Positions 52,629 to 62,813 of a DNA stretch of 64,000 nucleotides are shown here, one piece after another. This DNA comes from Gemmatimonadota bacterium. GTDB taxonomy: Bacteria; Gemmatimonadota; Gemmatimonadetes; Gemmatimonadales; Gemmatimonadaceae. The first letter of the stretch is position 1. Each line of letters starts with the position of its first letter. The position numbers were made by a program, and so were the translations under genes. The notes under the pieces were generated by a model, which was given only the letters and a program-made list of their open reading frames with translations, ran no database searches and had not been told where the DNA came from. The stretch lies in assembly GCA_016719105.1 (NCBI GenBank), contig JADKAQ010000019.1, forward strand, positions 131,940-195,939, written 5' to 3'.

Positions 52629-52667
52629 AGCGTTTAAGGCCCAAAGCAGGTGAAGTTGGGAGCGCGG

Positions 52668-54224
52668 CTACCTCACGCGCGGCGATACCTGGTAGTTCAT
52701 CGTCATGCCCGAGACGCGGCCGTCTGCGGCGACGATGAAGCTCCACGCTTCGGCCAGCTTTCCGTCTGGGCGCACGCGACGAAAGACGTGCTCACCAACC
52801 TTGCGCAGCTTGGTCATTCCGCGGACGGGATTGTCGCTCGGCAGCGCCACGGCGACGAGCGCCCCTTCCCAGGCCATGATCTCGGTTTCACCGCGCCAGG
52901 CGTTGGCGTAGGTCCCGAGGTAGCGCTCGAGCGAGGGATCGAGTGCCGTGAGCTTCCCGGTCGAGTCGCTGGAGGCTGCCTTCACCGCAGGGGCGATGAT
53001 GTCGTAGATCCCGCGCGCCAGGGCGCCTGCGTTGACGTCCATCCCGTTCGACATGGCGACTGCCGCGATCTTCTCGTCCGGTTGCATGGACAGCTGCGTC
53101 TGGAAGCCCGGGCAGCTCCCCCCGTGGCCGACGAAGGTCTTGTTGTCCGGCGTGCTGCGCGTGACCGAGAAGCCGAGTCCCCAGGTGGTTTCCCACGACG
53201 GGTCGACGAAGTGCACGCGTTGCATCTCGCGGAGCGTGTTGGCATCCAGCACCTCGGACCCTCCCTGGCCCAGCAGGCGGAAGTTCCACGAGGCGAAGCG
53301 TGCGAGGTCGAGCGCGCTCGAGGCGTAGCCGGCGGCCGGGGCGATCCCCCGGGACGTGAAGAGCGGCAACAAGGCACGTGTCCCGTCTCGCGTGACAGGG
53401 CCGTAACCCGCGGCCATGCGCTTCCCCTTCTCCTCGACCGGAATCTCGGGGTACGTGCTCGTCATGCCTAACGGCGTGAGCACGTTGGTGCGCACGTAAT
53501 CGGCGTACGGCACCTTGCTCGACGCGCTGACGATCTCACCGGCCAGGGTGAGGCCGAGGTTCGAGTACTGGAAGAAGGTCTCGCTGGGGTACAGCGTCTC
53601 CTCGCTCGACAGCGCGTCGATGATCTGCTGCCGCGTGGGAAACTCGAAGCTGGGGGCCGACCAGTACGGGAAAGCGGCCTCGCGCGGAAGCCCTGAGGCG
53701 TGGGTGAGGAGCCCCTCGACGGTGATGGCCCCCGAAGCAGGGTGCGTGCGCTTGATGTTGAACCAGGGCAGGTGCTTCTCAACAGGATCGTCGAGCCGCA
53801 CCAGCCCACGGTCGCGCAGCTGCATGACGCTGATCGAGGTGAAGAGCTTGGAGATGGAGCAGATGCTGTAGAGCGTCGCGGGAGACGCCGGGATCTTGCG
53901 CTCGATGTCGGCCATCCCCGACGCCCCCTGCCAGACAATCTCCTGGTCGTGAACCGCGGCGCCCGCGAGCCCGGGGATGCGCTGATAGGCGCGCTGCGCA
54001 TCGAGCCACTTGTCGAGCAGCGCGGTCGCCTCCTTCACACGCGGGTGTGCGGCCAACGTTCGCGACATGGGCTGCGGCGGAGTCTGCGCGCGCGCCGCTG
54101 CGGCGGTGAGCGACAGTGCGGCGCCGAGCACGGCGACCGCACCGGCCACCTGCCGCGAGCGGGCGGTCGCGCCCGTGGTCTCCACGGTCCTCGATGTGGA
54201 AGACGCTCGTAGGCGAAAGGGCAT
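52668..54224 (-). CDS. Serine hydrolase, class C beta-lactamase/DD-peptidase-like
   Basis: A 518-residue secreted serine hydrolase. The signal peptide has Arg-rich start and cleavage near ARAQ (residue 47). The active-site set is complete: SISK (SXXK nucleophile) near residue 122, YSN near residue 221 and HGG in FVGHGGSCPG. The C-terminal 100 residues are an extra lipocalin-like domain seen in esterase-type members. It is more likely an esterase or D-aminopeptidase-like enzyme than a true antibiotic lactamase. I chose the ATG at 54224; the upstream extension is implausible. Confidence 0.88.
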   Translation of the reverse strand: MPFRLRASSTSRTVETTGATARSRQVAGAVAVLGAALSLTAAAARAQTPPQPMSRTLAAHPRVKEATALLDKWLDAQRAYQRIPGLAGAAVHDQEIVWQGASGMADIERKIPASPATLYSICSISKLFTSISVMQLRDRGLVRLDDPVEKHLPWFNIKRTHPASGAITVEGLLTHASGLPREAAFPYWSAPSFEFPTRQQIIDALSSEETLYPSETFFQYSNLGLTLAGEIVSASSKVPYADYVRTNVLTPLGMTSTYPEIPVEEKGKRMAAGYGPVTRDGTRALLPLFTSRGIAPAAGYASSALDLARFASWNFRLLGQGGSEVLDANTLREMQRVHFVDPSWETTWGLGFSVTRSTPDNKTFVGHGGSCPGFQTQLSMQPDEKIAAVAMSNGMDVNAGALARGIYDIIAPAVKAASSDSTGKLTALDPSLERYLGTYANAWRGETEIMAWEGALVAVALPSDNPVRGMTKLRKVGEHVFRRVRPDGKLAEAWSFIVAADGRVSGMTMNYQVSPRVR

Positions 54225-54360
54225 GTCAGAACTCGCGCATGGTGGGGGAGAGGGAGCATCAACAGCGGAAAAACACGCGGCGTCGCGCTCCACTGGAGAC
54301 GCGACGCCGAGAACGTAGCGAACGGGGCCCGAAGAGCCAGAGCAACGCGGCGCGTGTCGC

Positions 54361-55743
54361 TTACGCGCCTGCCTCGACGGGCACCGAGACGGCCGCCGGG
54401 GCCACACCGAACGCCAGGCGCGTCGCAGCCTCGCGGCGCAGGAGCCAGACGGTAAAGACGCAATGCGCCGTGGCCGCCGCGACCGAGACGTACCACAGGT
54501 GCCACAAGGCGAACCCAGGCTGGCGCGCGAACCAGAGCGCCGGGACGACGAAGGAGACCAGCCGCACCGCGCTGCTGATGACCGTCGGGACGGTGTTGCC
54601 CATCGCCTGGAACATGCCGGAACAGGTGAAAACGATGCCCGCTGCCACGAAGTTGAGCGAGATGATGCGGAGGAACTCCGCCCCCGTCGACACCACGACG
54701 GCGTCGGGGGAGAACCAGTGCACCAGCCACTCAGGGCGCCACCGGCAGACGATGGTGAGCAGCAGCATGATCGCGCTGCTCAGCTTGACCGATTCCACGA
54801 ACGTGCGACGTGCGCGTTCGGGGTGTCCTGCCGCGAAGTTCTGTCCGGCAATGGGGGCGGCCGCGAAAGCGACCGCCATGCCCGGCAGGAGCACCGCCTG
54901 CAAGACCCGCGATCCGACGCCGTAGCCGGCCTGCGACGCCGCACCGAAGTCGCGGATGATCCAGTAGTTCACGGCCATCGACAGGAACATCAGGAAGAAC
55001 TCGGCCCCAGCCGGAACGCCGATGCGAAGCAGGCGTCCCCACACCTCGAGGCGCGGGCGCAGCAACGTTCGGTTGAACGCGACCGACTTCTCCACCCGGC
55101 GAAAGTACGTGAAGAGGAGGGCGACCCCCACCACGACCGAGATGGTGCTCGCGAGTCCGGCACCCACCACGCCTAACGGGTGCCCCGTCCCCCATCCGGC
55201 AATGAGGACAGGGGCGAGCGCCGCGTTGAGCACGACGGTGAGCATCTGGACGACCATCATCGGCTTGGCGATCCCGCTTCCGCGCAACGCCGAGCCCATC
55301 GAGACCAGGGCGAACTGCATGGCGAGGGCAGGGAGGAAACCGAACAGGTACGCGGTGCCGTTGCGCACCGTCTCGGCGTCGGCACTGACCGTGCGCAGGT
55401 AAGCGCCCGACAAGGGAAAGCCCAGGCCGAGCGTGAGGGCGGCGGCAAGTGCCGCGAGCAGCACGCTCTGGTTGAAGACGAGGTTCGCGTCGGCGCGATC
55501 CTTCCGGCCGGCGGCGTGCGAGATGAGGACCATCGTCCCGACGCCGAGCACCTGCGTGAGGGCGATGACGATGAACTGGAGGTTGCCGGCAGCTGCAACA
55601 CCGGCGATCGCGGCGTCGCCCAGTCGCCCGACGAAGTACAGGTCGATGAAGTAGTACGCCGTCTGGAAGACCATGCCGATGGCGACTGGTGCCGCCATTC
55701 GTACGATGTGCGCCGGGATGGATCCCTGCGTGAGGTCGCGCAT
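54361..55743 (-). CDS. MATE-family efflux transporter
   Basis: A 460-residue multidrug/toxin exporter with 12 hydrophobic segments. MRDLTQGSIPAHIVRMAAPV is the typical N-terminus. FIDLYFVGRLGDAAIAGVAAA in TM2 and GSALRGSGIAKPMMV before TM5 are family signatures, repeated in the second half (SRVLQAVLLPGMAVAFAAAPIAGQNFAAG). It uses a proton or sodium gradient; substrates are unknown. It is 12 bases downstream of the DUF2239 gene, suggesting co-transcription from the DUF2239 promoter. Confidence 0.93.
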   Translation of the reverse strand: MRDLTQGSIPAHIVRMAAPVAIGMVFQTAYYFIDLYFVGRLGDAAIAGVAAAGNLQFIVIALTQVLGVGTMVLISHAAGRKDRADANLVFNQSVLLAALAAALTLGLGFPLSGAYLRTVSADAETVRNGTAYLFGFLPALAMQFALVSMGSALRGSGIAKPMMVVQMLTVVLNAALAPVLIAGWGTGHPLGVVGAGLASTISVVVGVALLFTYFRRVEKSVAFNRTLLRPRLEVWGRLLRIGVPAGAEFFLMFLSMAVNYWIIRDFGAASQAGYGVGSRVLQAVLLPGMAVAFAAAPIAGQNFAAGHPERARRTFVESVKLSSAIMLLLTIVCRWRPEWLVHWFSPDAVVVSTGAEFLRIISLNFVAAGIVFTCSGMFQAMGNTVPTVISSAVRLVSFVVPALWFARQPGFALWHLWYVSVAAATAHCVFTVWLLRREAATRLAFGVAPAAVSVPVEAGA

Positions 55744-55755
55744 GCAGGGCGAGGA

Positions 55756-56352
55756 CTAGAGAAAGGAGGCGTCGGCGAGATGGCGCGCGTGGTCGCGCAG
55801 GTCGCGAGGCCATGGGTCGGAGAGCGCAGCGAAGCGTTCGCGGTCGCCGGCAAAGAGCGCGCGCGTGGCATCCTCGAAATGCGGCTGGTTGCCGAGCACG
55901 GCCGACATGAAACGATACGCCGACTCCTGCGCGCGACGAACGCGGTCGCGCGAGACGCTCTCGCTTCGCGCCTGCTCCACCAGTCGACGGAGTGCCGCGG
56001 AGGCGCCTCCCGGTTGGGTGGCCAGCCAGTCCCAGTGGCGCGGCAGCATCGTCACCTCGCGCGCGACCACACCCAGCTTGGGCCGGCCCGGTCCCCGCGG
56101 CGACTCGGTCGACTCGTCGGTCGTCTCGGGCGCCGGGGCGAGGGTCGCCGGCGCGGCGCCGACGGCGCGCGGGTCGACGTCGACCGGCTCGCTGGTGACG
56201 GCGTCGAAGACGAGGACGGGGCCGCCCACGCCGCGTTCCTGGGCGGCCTGCACCGCGAGGGCGACTTCGGCGAAGTCGCCCTGTGCAATCAGTTGGTCGC
56301 CAGCAAAGGCGATGATCGGATTCGGAAGTACCGGGGAGAGCATCGATCGCAT
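55756..56352 (-). CDS. DUF2239-family protein
   Basis: A 198-residue cytoplasmic protein. The conserved centre GRPKLGVVAREVTMLPRHWDW (from about residue 90) and the following GGASAALRRLVEQAR identify DUF2239. The C-terminal helical part has FMSAVLGNQPHFEDATRALFAGD. The function is unknown. The start could be the ATG at 56352 or 56343. It has a strong promoter with two CCGG-centred operator boxes just upstream, so it is probably repressed by a dedicated regulator not visible here. The MATE gene follows within 12 bases. Confidence 0.88.
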   Translation of the reverse strand: MRSMLSPVLPNPIIAFAGDQLIAQGDFAEVALAVQAAQERGVGGPVLVFDAVTSEPVDVDPRAVGAAPATLAPAPETTDESTESPRGPGRPKLGVVAREVTMLPRHWDWLATQPGGASAALRRLVEQARSESVSRDRVRRAQESAYRFMSAVLGNQPHFEDATRALFAGDRERFAALSDPWPRDLRDHARHLADASFL

Positions 56353-56374
56353 CCACAGACAAGGAAGTGCGATG

Positions 56375-56402
56375 ATATTACCCGGATAAATCTCGAAGTC
56401 AA
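56375..56402 (-). promoter_or_regulatory. Promoter of the DUF2239-MATE unit
   Basis: On the minus strand TTGACT at 56397-56402, a 16-base spacer and TAATAT at 56375-56380. Transcription would begin near 56368, so the leader is very short. Confidence 0.75.
56378..56389. promoter_or_regulatory. Operator-like box 1 (TTACCCGGATAA)
   Basis: A near-perfect palindrome (TTAYCCGGRTAA type) overlapping the -10 and spacer of the DUF2239 promoter. A second CCGG-centred box lies 27 bases away. Confidence 0.55.
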
Positions 56403-56404
56403 TA

Positions 56405-56416
56405 TCATCCGGGTTT
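56405..56416. promoter_or_regulatory. Operator-like box 2 (TCATCCGGGTTT)
   Basis: A related half-conserved box just upstream of the -35. Its centre is 27 bases from that of box 1, and it shares the CCGG core and the adjacent ATAT sequence. Confidence 0.45.
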
Positions 56417-56447
56417 TATTTTCGGCGAGCGACGCCCAGCCCTCCAC

Positions 56448-57179
56448 TCAATTGCGAACGCGAAGCGTCGACCGTCCGCCGTCCACGCCAAAGATCTGGC
56501 CGGTGATCCAGTCGGCCTGATCTGAGAGCAGGAAGTCAGCGAGTGCGGCGACATCGTCGGGAGTGCCTAGCCGCTCCAACGGGTGCGACTTGGCCAACGC
56601 CGTCGTCACCTGCTCGCTGCCGAGGAGTCGCTGCGCGAGTGGCGTCGCGGTGAGCGACGGGGCGATGGCGTTCACGCGGATGCCGGGCGCCAGCTCGGCG
56701 GCGAGCGAGAGCGCCAGTCCGTTGACGGCGGCCTTGGCCATCCCCATGGAGGCGTGCATGGCAAAGCCCTGCGAGGCGGCCACGCTGGAGAAGAGGACGA
56801 TCGACGCGCGGCCATCTCCCTTCCTGAGCGCGGCGAGCGCGCCCTGCACGGCGAGTGCGGCGCCGACCGCATTCACCTGGAAGTCGTGGAGAAAGTCATC
56901 GTTCGTGAGGCGCGCGAGTGGCCGGAGGTTGATGGTCCCGATGGCGTAGACCAGTCCGTGCAACACCTCGCCGGCCTCTGCCGACGCGCGAGCGGCGAGT
57001 GAGGGGTCGGTGACATCGCCAACGGTCCACGTGGCGCCCAGCTCGGTGGCGAGCGCCTCGAGCGGTTCCTGGCGACGCCCCACGAGGTGCAGGCGATCCC
57101 CACGCGCATGCAGGCGTCGCGCGATGCACGAGCCAATACCGCCAGCGCCGCCGTATATGAGTACAGTGCGAGACAACAA
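56448..57179 (-). CDS. SDR-family oxidoreductase lacking the catalytic Tyr
   Basis: A 243-residue short-chain dehydrogenase-type protein. The nucleotide-binding TVLIYGGAGGIGSCIARRL is at the N-terminus, DVTDPS and YAIGT follow, and FSSVAAS holds the Ser. Where YXXXK is expected it reads HASMGMAKAAVNG, so the Tyr is replaced by Met while the Lys is kept. Some SDR subgroups share this loss. The start is most likely a TTG at 57179 or 57176 (two in a row), preceded by AGG; upstream ATG extension looks non-coding. No partner gene is adjacent. Confidence 0.85.
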   Translation of the reverse strand: MLSRTVLIYGGAGGIGSCIARRLHARGDRLHLVGRRQEPLEALATELGATWTVGDVTDPSLAARASAEAGEVLHGLVYAIGTINLRPLARLTNDDFLHDFQVNAVGAALAVQGALAALRKGDGRASIVLFSSVAASQGFAMHASMGMAKAAVNGLALSLAAELAPGIRVNAIAPSLTATPLAQRLLGSEQVTTALAKSHPLERLGTPDDVAALADFLLSDQADWITGQIFGVDGGRSTLRVRN

Positions 57180-57475
57180 GACCTGCCAGCGAAGGGGAAT
57201 GCCCACGTGCCTGACGAGGTGGCCGCGTTGACGCGCGGTTGCACCCGCCACACTACACGAGCGGGCGAACGCGTGAGCGCACGCTTCGGTTGCCGGCACG
57301 GCTACCACGATCCCGCCAGGACTGCACGGGGACGTCGCGGTGATGTGTGCGAACATGCCGCGCCACGCACGCGACCACGCGTCAGGCGGAACAGCGGTGC
57401 CGGTGGACGACGTTCAAGGGGAGCGCGTGCGATGCGTGGCACGCCGTCCGATCCTTTCGCCGTCCGTACCTCGCC

Positions 57476-59823
57476 GTGCCATTCCAGACTCGCGCCGCGT
57501 TCGTCGCGGTGCTTCTGTTCAGCGTCCCCTTGTGGCCCGTGCGCCCCGCTCACGGCCAGGAACCCACGCCCGCCAGCCGTCCCGCCGAGCCGGGGGTCAT
57601 CTCGGGCCGCGCGTTCGATGCGGTGACTGAAGCGCCGCTCGCCGGGGTGACGATTCGTGTCATCGGGCAGGAGGCGGCCACGCAGTCGGATGACGCCGGG
57701 CGCTTCACGCTCGTGAACGTGCGTCCTGGCGTCGTGCAGCTCGAGGCGCGGCGCCTGGGCTACGCGCCGCTCATCAAGGCCGATGTCGCCGTCAGTGCGG
57801 GGAAGCCGGTGGTGGTGAGCCTCGCGCTCACGCGCTTGCAGGTGCAGCTGGAGGCGGTCACGGTGCGCCCCAGCGCCTTTCCGTCGCAGCCGCCAGCCGC
57901 AACCCCGGTCTCGAGCACGACACTTTCGTCCGAGGAGCTGCGCCGCACGCCCGGGGCGTCGGAGGACGTGCTGCAAGCGCTGTCGATCGCCCCGGGGATC
58001 GCCACCACCACCGCCGGGCGCAACGACCTGTTCGTGCGTGGCGGCGCTGCGTACGAGAATCTCTTCGTCGTGGACAACATCGAGGTCCCGAACATCAACC
58101 ATTTCGGGACCCAGGGAACACCGGGGGGCCGCTCTCCCTCATCAACATCCGGTTCATCGACAACGCGACGCTCTCGGCAGGGGGCTTTGGCGTGCGCTAC
58201 GGCGACCGCCTGTCGTCGGCGACGGTGCTCACGCTGCGCGAGGGGAACCGTGAGCGCGTCTCGGGCGAGGTGAACCTCGCCGCGTCGCAGTATGGCGCCA
58301 TCGTCGAGGGGCCACTCGGCAGCACGGCGTCGTTCCTGTTCAACGTGCGGCAGAGCTATCTCGACCTGCTCTTCAAGGCGTTCGGACAGTCGTTCATCCC
58401 CCGCTATACCGACGCGGTCTTCAAGGCGACGTGGCGGCCGACCACACGTGACGCCATCTCGTTCCTGACCATCGGGGCCGTCGACCAGGTGTCGTTCACC
58501 AACGACGACGCCGATCAGCGCGTGGACAACTCGCGCATCCTGTCCCCCTCGCAGCGGCAGTATTTCTCCGGCCTCACGTGGAAGCGCCTGTTTGGACGTG
58601 GCGTGGCGACGACCACGCTGGGACGTACCTACACGCGCTATCGCACGGCGCAATTCGACTCGCTTGCGCCGCCGCAGAAGATCTTCGAGGCCAACACGGG
58701 CGAAGGGGAGAATTCGTTGCGCAGCGACGTGACCTGGCAAGTGTCGCCCTCGCTCGGCTTCGATGCGGGGAACATCGCCAAGCTGGCCAGCGTGCTGCGC
58801 TACGACGTGACGATCCCGGGCGTCCTGCGGCGCGATGCGGGTGGGAACACGCGCCCGTTACGAGTGGACACGACATTCCGTGCCTTCCGCAATGCGACGT
58901 ACGTGCAGGGGACGTGGCAGGCGACGCAGGCGTTGCGGCTGTCGGGTGGGCTTCGCGGGGACTACTACGACTTCCTGTCGGAGTCGTTCGTGCTGTCGCC
59001 GAGGGCGAGCGCGACGTGGGCCGTTGATGCCGCCACCTCCGTGACGCTGTCGCTCGGCCGCTATCACCAGCCGCCGCCGTTCATCTGGCTCATCGGCGAT
59101 CCGTCCAACGGTTCGACGCTCTCCCCGCTGCGCGCTGACCAGGCGGTGGTGGGGCTGCAGCGCGTGGTGGGGCGCGAATGGCGCTGGCAGCTCGAGGGGT
59201 TCGTGAAGCGCTACACCCAGTACGCGGCCCGCACCTTTCGCCCAAACGCCGTCCTGCAGCCCTCGGGATTCGACGACGTCTTCACCGACATCCCCTTTGG
59301 TCTCGAACCGGTCTCGTCGCGCGGTACGGGGCGCGTGTGGGGGCGAGGCGCTCGTGCAGAAGAAGCTCGGCCAGGTGCCGGTGTATGGCGTGGCGAGCGT
59401 GAGCTACAACCACACGTGGTTCACGGGGCTCGACGGGTCGTCAACGCGTGGTGCCTTCGACACGCCGATCGTTGCCAACGTCGTCGCCGGATGGCGTCCC
59501 AATGCGCGATGGGAGCTGAGCGGACGCATGCGCGCCGCGACCGGCCTTCCGGTCACGCCGTACATCGAGCGCGGCGGGGATGCCGGGACGCTCGACTTCA
59601 CGCGCTACAATGCGGAGCGCCTCCCTCGTTCTTCTCGGTGGATGCGCGCGTTGACCGACGCTGGCGCGTGGGGCGCACGCAGCTCGTGACCTTCATGGAC
59701 ATCCAGAACGTGAACGCGCGCGAGAACGTGACCGGGCTCCAGTGGGACCCGCGCGAGCAGCGCGTGGACCGCTCGGTGGGACTCAAGGTGCTGCCGACGA
59801 TCGGGGTGAACTGGGAGTTCTAG
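57476..59823 (+). pseudogene. TonB-dependent receptor with carboxypeptidase-like N-terminal domain, interrupted by three frameshifts
   Basis: An outer-membrane active-transport receptor of about 780 residues if repaired. The GTG at 57476 starts VPFQTRAAFVAVLLFSV, a signal peptide. Next comes a CarboxypepD_reg-like domain (GVISGRAFDAVTEAPLAGVT), then a plug (VLQALSIAPGIATTTAGRND, FVRGGAAYENLFVVDNIEVP) and a barrel ending VLPTIGVNWEF. Frame changes fall at GC runs: one base short at about 58121-58131, one extra G at 59339-59343 and one C short at 59623-59625. All segments are otherwise open and conserved, so these may be sequence errors rather than decay. Ligand is unknown. Confidence 0.8.
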
Positions 59824-59943
59824 CGGGCGCTTGGGCGAACGCTCCCGCGGAAGCTCCATCCGAAGTCCCAGCTTCCGATCGTTGGTCCCATCCAGCACGT
59901 GTGCCTCGTCGGATGGGCACGCGGTGTCGGGCGAACGCGCGTT

Positions 59944-62813
59944 TCAGAACGGCGGGGGGAGGCGCACCGCGACGGGGGTCCCCGCCGCCGGCGTGAACGT
60001 CCCGTCGCCTCGTTGACCCAGGCCCCCGGCGCCCCAGCACCACACCTGTCCCAGGGTATTCCGCGCGCACGCCACGCCGCCGGGTCCAGAGGCCAGTGAC
60101 ACCGAGACCTGGGCGAAGGTATGTCCCCGCTTACGGCAACAGGGGTCGCGACGGCAGGGGTCACGCTGCCGTCGCCCAGGGAGTCCTCCATCGCCGCGTC
60201 CCCAGCAGAGCGCCGTGCCGGTGGTGGTGATACCGCACGTGGTCTGGCTGCCCGCACTGATCGAGGCGAACGTGGCGTTGCCGCTGACGGGAGCAGGGTT
60301 GTATCGTCGCACCGCCGACCGTCCCGTCACCGGTCTGCCCGGCATCGCGCTCGCCCCAGCACAGCGCCTGCCCGCTGGTGGTCACGCCGCAGGTGTGCGT
60401 CCGACCGGCGTCGATCGACACGAAGACGTGACCGCCGGGGACGGGGAACGGTGTCGAGCGCACGGCACCGATGGTGGCCGGATCGTCCCCGAAGCTCGCC
60501 TCGGCCGTTGCCGCCCCAGCAGTACGCGGCCCCCGTCGCCGTCAGCGCGCAGGTGTGGCTGTCGCCAGCCGCCAGCTGCACGAAGCGCAGCCCCCGTCCG
60601 CCACGCGCTGCGGGAGGATCACCGGTGAGCCGACCGCGCCGATTCCCGTCTGCCCCTCCAGGTTCCAACCCCAGCACCAGGCCTCGCCAGCGCTGGTCAG
60701 GGCACAGGTATGGTATCCGCCAGCGGCAATCGCCACGAACGACACCCCGCCGCTGGCGGGGGTCGTGGGGGTGGCCGCGGCGCCACCGAGTGTCCCGATG
60801 CCTAACGCGGCAAAGGCGTTCAGGCCCCAGCAATAGGCCACCCCGCCTGGGCCGACGGCACAGGTGTGGGAGTAGCCACTGGTGAGCGAGGTGAGCGGGA
60901 ACGGCGCGACGACGGCCACCGGGAGGGCGGACGGTGCCGAGACGCTCCCGGTCCCCAGCGTCCCCTGGTCGTTGCTCCCCCAGCAGAGCGTGCGACCGTC
61001 CTGGGTGGCGGCGCACACTTGCAACGGGGCCGGCGCCACCTCCGTGACCGCGGTGCACGAGACCGGGAGGGAGGTGGTGGCACTCCGCCGCTCGGCACGT
61101 TGACGGTGATCGCGGGCGAGGCGCATTCGCCGGGGAGCTGTGACACGGCCAGCGTGTGGGTGCCAGCGGCGAGCGTCAGCGTGTAGTCGCCATTCGACGC
61201 GGTCGTGGTCGATACCCCGGATGCGGAGCTGACGGCGACTCCACCGAACGGGCCGCGCGGCGCGGCGCCCACCGTCCCAATCACCTGTCCCGGTACGGGG
61301 GTAGGGGGAGGCGACGGTCCAGCCGGAATACCACGGAATGTTGTTGCGCGCCGAGGTGGCGACGGCCACGCTCCCCGCAAACGGCGCGGATGCGAGGAAG
61401 AACCCGTCGTTCGGTGGGGACGCCAAGGGCATGGAGGCCGCCGCGCTCCCTGTCAGCGGGCGCAGGTCCGGAAGCGAGAGGTCGATCGCCGGTTGAAGGG
61501 CTGCAACGAGGGTCGGGTCCGAGACAATCGCCGACTGGTTGGCAGGATCGGCGAGCCACTGAGCTTCGGCGTCGGGCGAGGCGTAGCCACCGCAGGCGGC
61601 GTCGGCGTCAGGGCTGCCGACGCTCCCGGCACCGGCGACGAGCACGTTGCGAAGCGTCGGGGGCGGGCCGTCGTTCGTCACGCAGGTCAGCTCGTCGCGC
61701 AGGTCGAATCCCACGTGCGGCGCGTACAGGAGCACGTTGCGCAGCGACCCGGACGTCCCCTCGGCGAGCACGATGGCGGCGGGCGAGCTGCCATGATGCG
61801 GGTTGGCCAGTGTTGAAGGGGCGACCACCGTCACGTTGTACAACGTGGGGTTGGAGCGGGGGCTGCCGAGCTGCGCTGGACTTCCTTCCGCGGGGGCGTT
61901 GCTGCCGCGCAGCCCGCCGCGCTGTCCCTGGGCATCCTGCTGGATTGTGAGGAACTGCCCGCGGCCGGTCCATCCCCAAACCACGCCATGCCGAACCCCT
62001 GGTTGGCGGTGAGGAAGAGGCGGCGCACGTCGACCGTTCCACCGTGGACGGTAGGCCCGGTTCCGCGGCTGCGATTGACCTGCACGTAGTCGACCAGCGT
62101 GGGCGCCGACGCCGAGCAGCTGCAACCCATCACGCGCGTACTCAATGCGAGCGAAACGCAGTACGCCGCTGGAATCGGCGTCGTCGCATCCGCCAAAGGA
62201 TCGCTGACCGATCGAGGCCTCCAGGCATCCGGCGCCCCCGACTCCTCGGGCGGCGGGACTGGTCGGGAGTCCGTGGTTGATCGTGGCGTTGCCGGCGAGC
62301 GTCACACCGCCCCAGCACCCTTCGTATCGGGGGACGCTCGTGCAGGTGAGTTCGATCGGTTCTGTCAGGGTGCCGTCCGCGACGAGTCGTCCATCGCGTT
62401 CCACGGAGAGGTAGCTCCCCGGTCGCCCTTCCACCCGCGTCCCGGGCTCAAGGACCAGCGTGCCGCCAGCCGCAACGATGACCGGCGCGCGCAACTCGTG
62501 AATCGCGGAGGCCGACCACCGTTCGGTGTCGCGCACGACATGCCGTGCACCCGTGGCGCCGATGACGCGCCGCGCCACCACCGTGTCGGCGCCGCGGGGT
62601 GCGGGCCCGTTCGCGCACACCGTCGCGCACACTCGCGCGGTCGTCATCGCCTCGCACGGGCTGCCGCGTGGCGGTCGCGATTGGCCGCGTTACGCGCGAG
62701 ACAACCGTCGCGCCGTCGAGCGGCAATACCGCGGTCACCACGGCCAGCAGCACGAGTGGAAGCACGCATCGGATGCTGCGCGCATTCCGCGGCGTGAGGG
62801 ATACGATCGACAT
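59944..62813 (-). pseudogene. Secreted RCC1-repeat protein gene with many frameshifts
   Basis: Repaired, this would be a protein of about 950 residues. The ATG at 62813 begins MSIVSLTPRNARSIRCVLPL with a hydrophobic signal. A beta-helix-like region follows (VIVAAGGTLVLEPGTRVEG, GCWGGVTLAGNATINHG), then a carboxypeptidase-regulatory-like Ig segment (TTTASNGDYTLTLAAGTHTL). Then come RCC1-type repeats: YSHTCAVGPGGVAYCWG, YHTCALTSAGEAWCWG, DSHTCALTATGAAYCWGG and RTHTCGVTTSGQALCWG. At least eight, probably about ten, single-base frame changes occur (about 62.68, 62.11, 61.98, 61.31, 61.09, 60.59, 60.50, 60.30 kb and more below). Each piece stays in recognisable coding frame. Confidence 0.7.

Noticed and set aside
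52668..54224. Antibiotic-resistance beta-lactamase
   Set aside because: The SXXK, YSN and HGG motifs are shared by esterases and peptidases. The extra C-terminal domain and genomic setting favour a general serine hydrolase.
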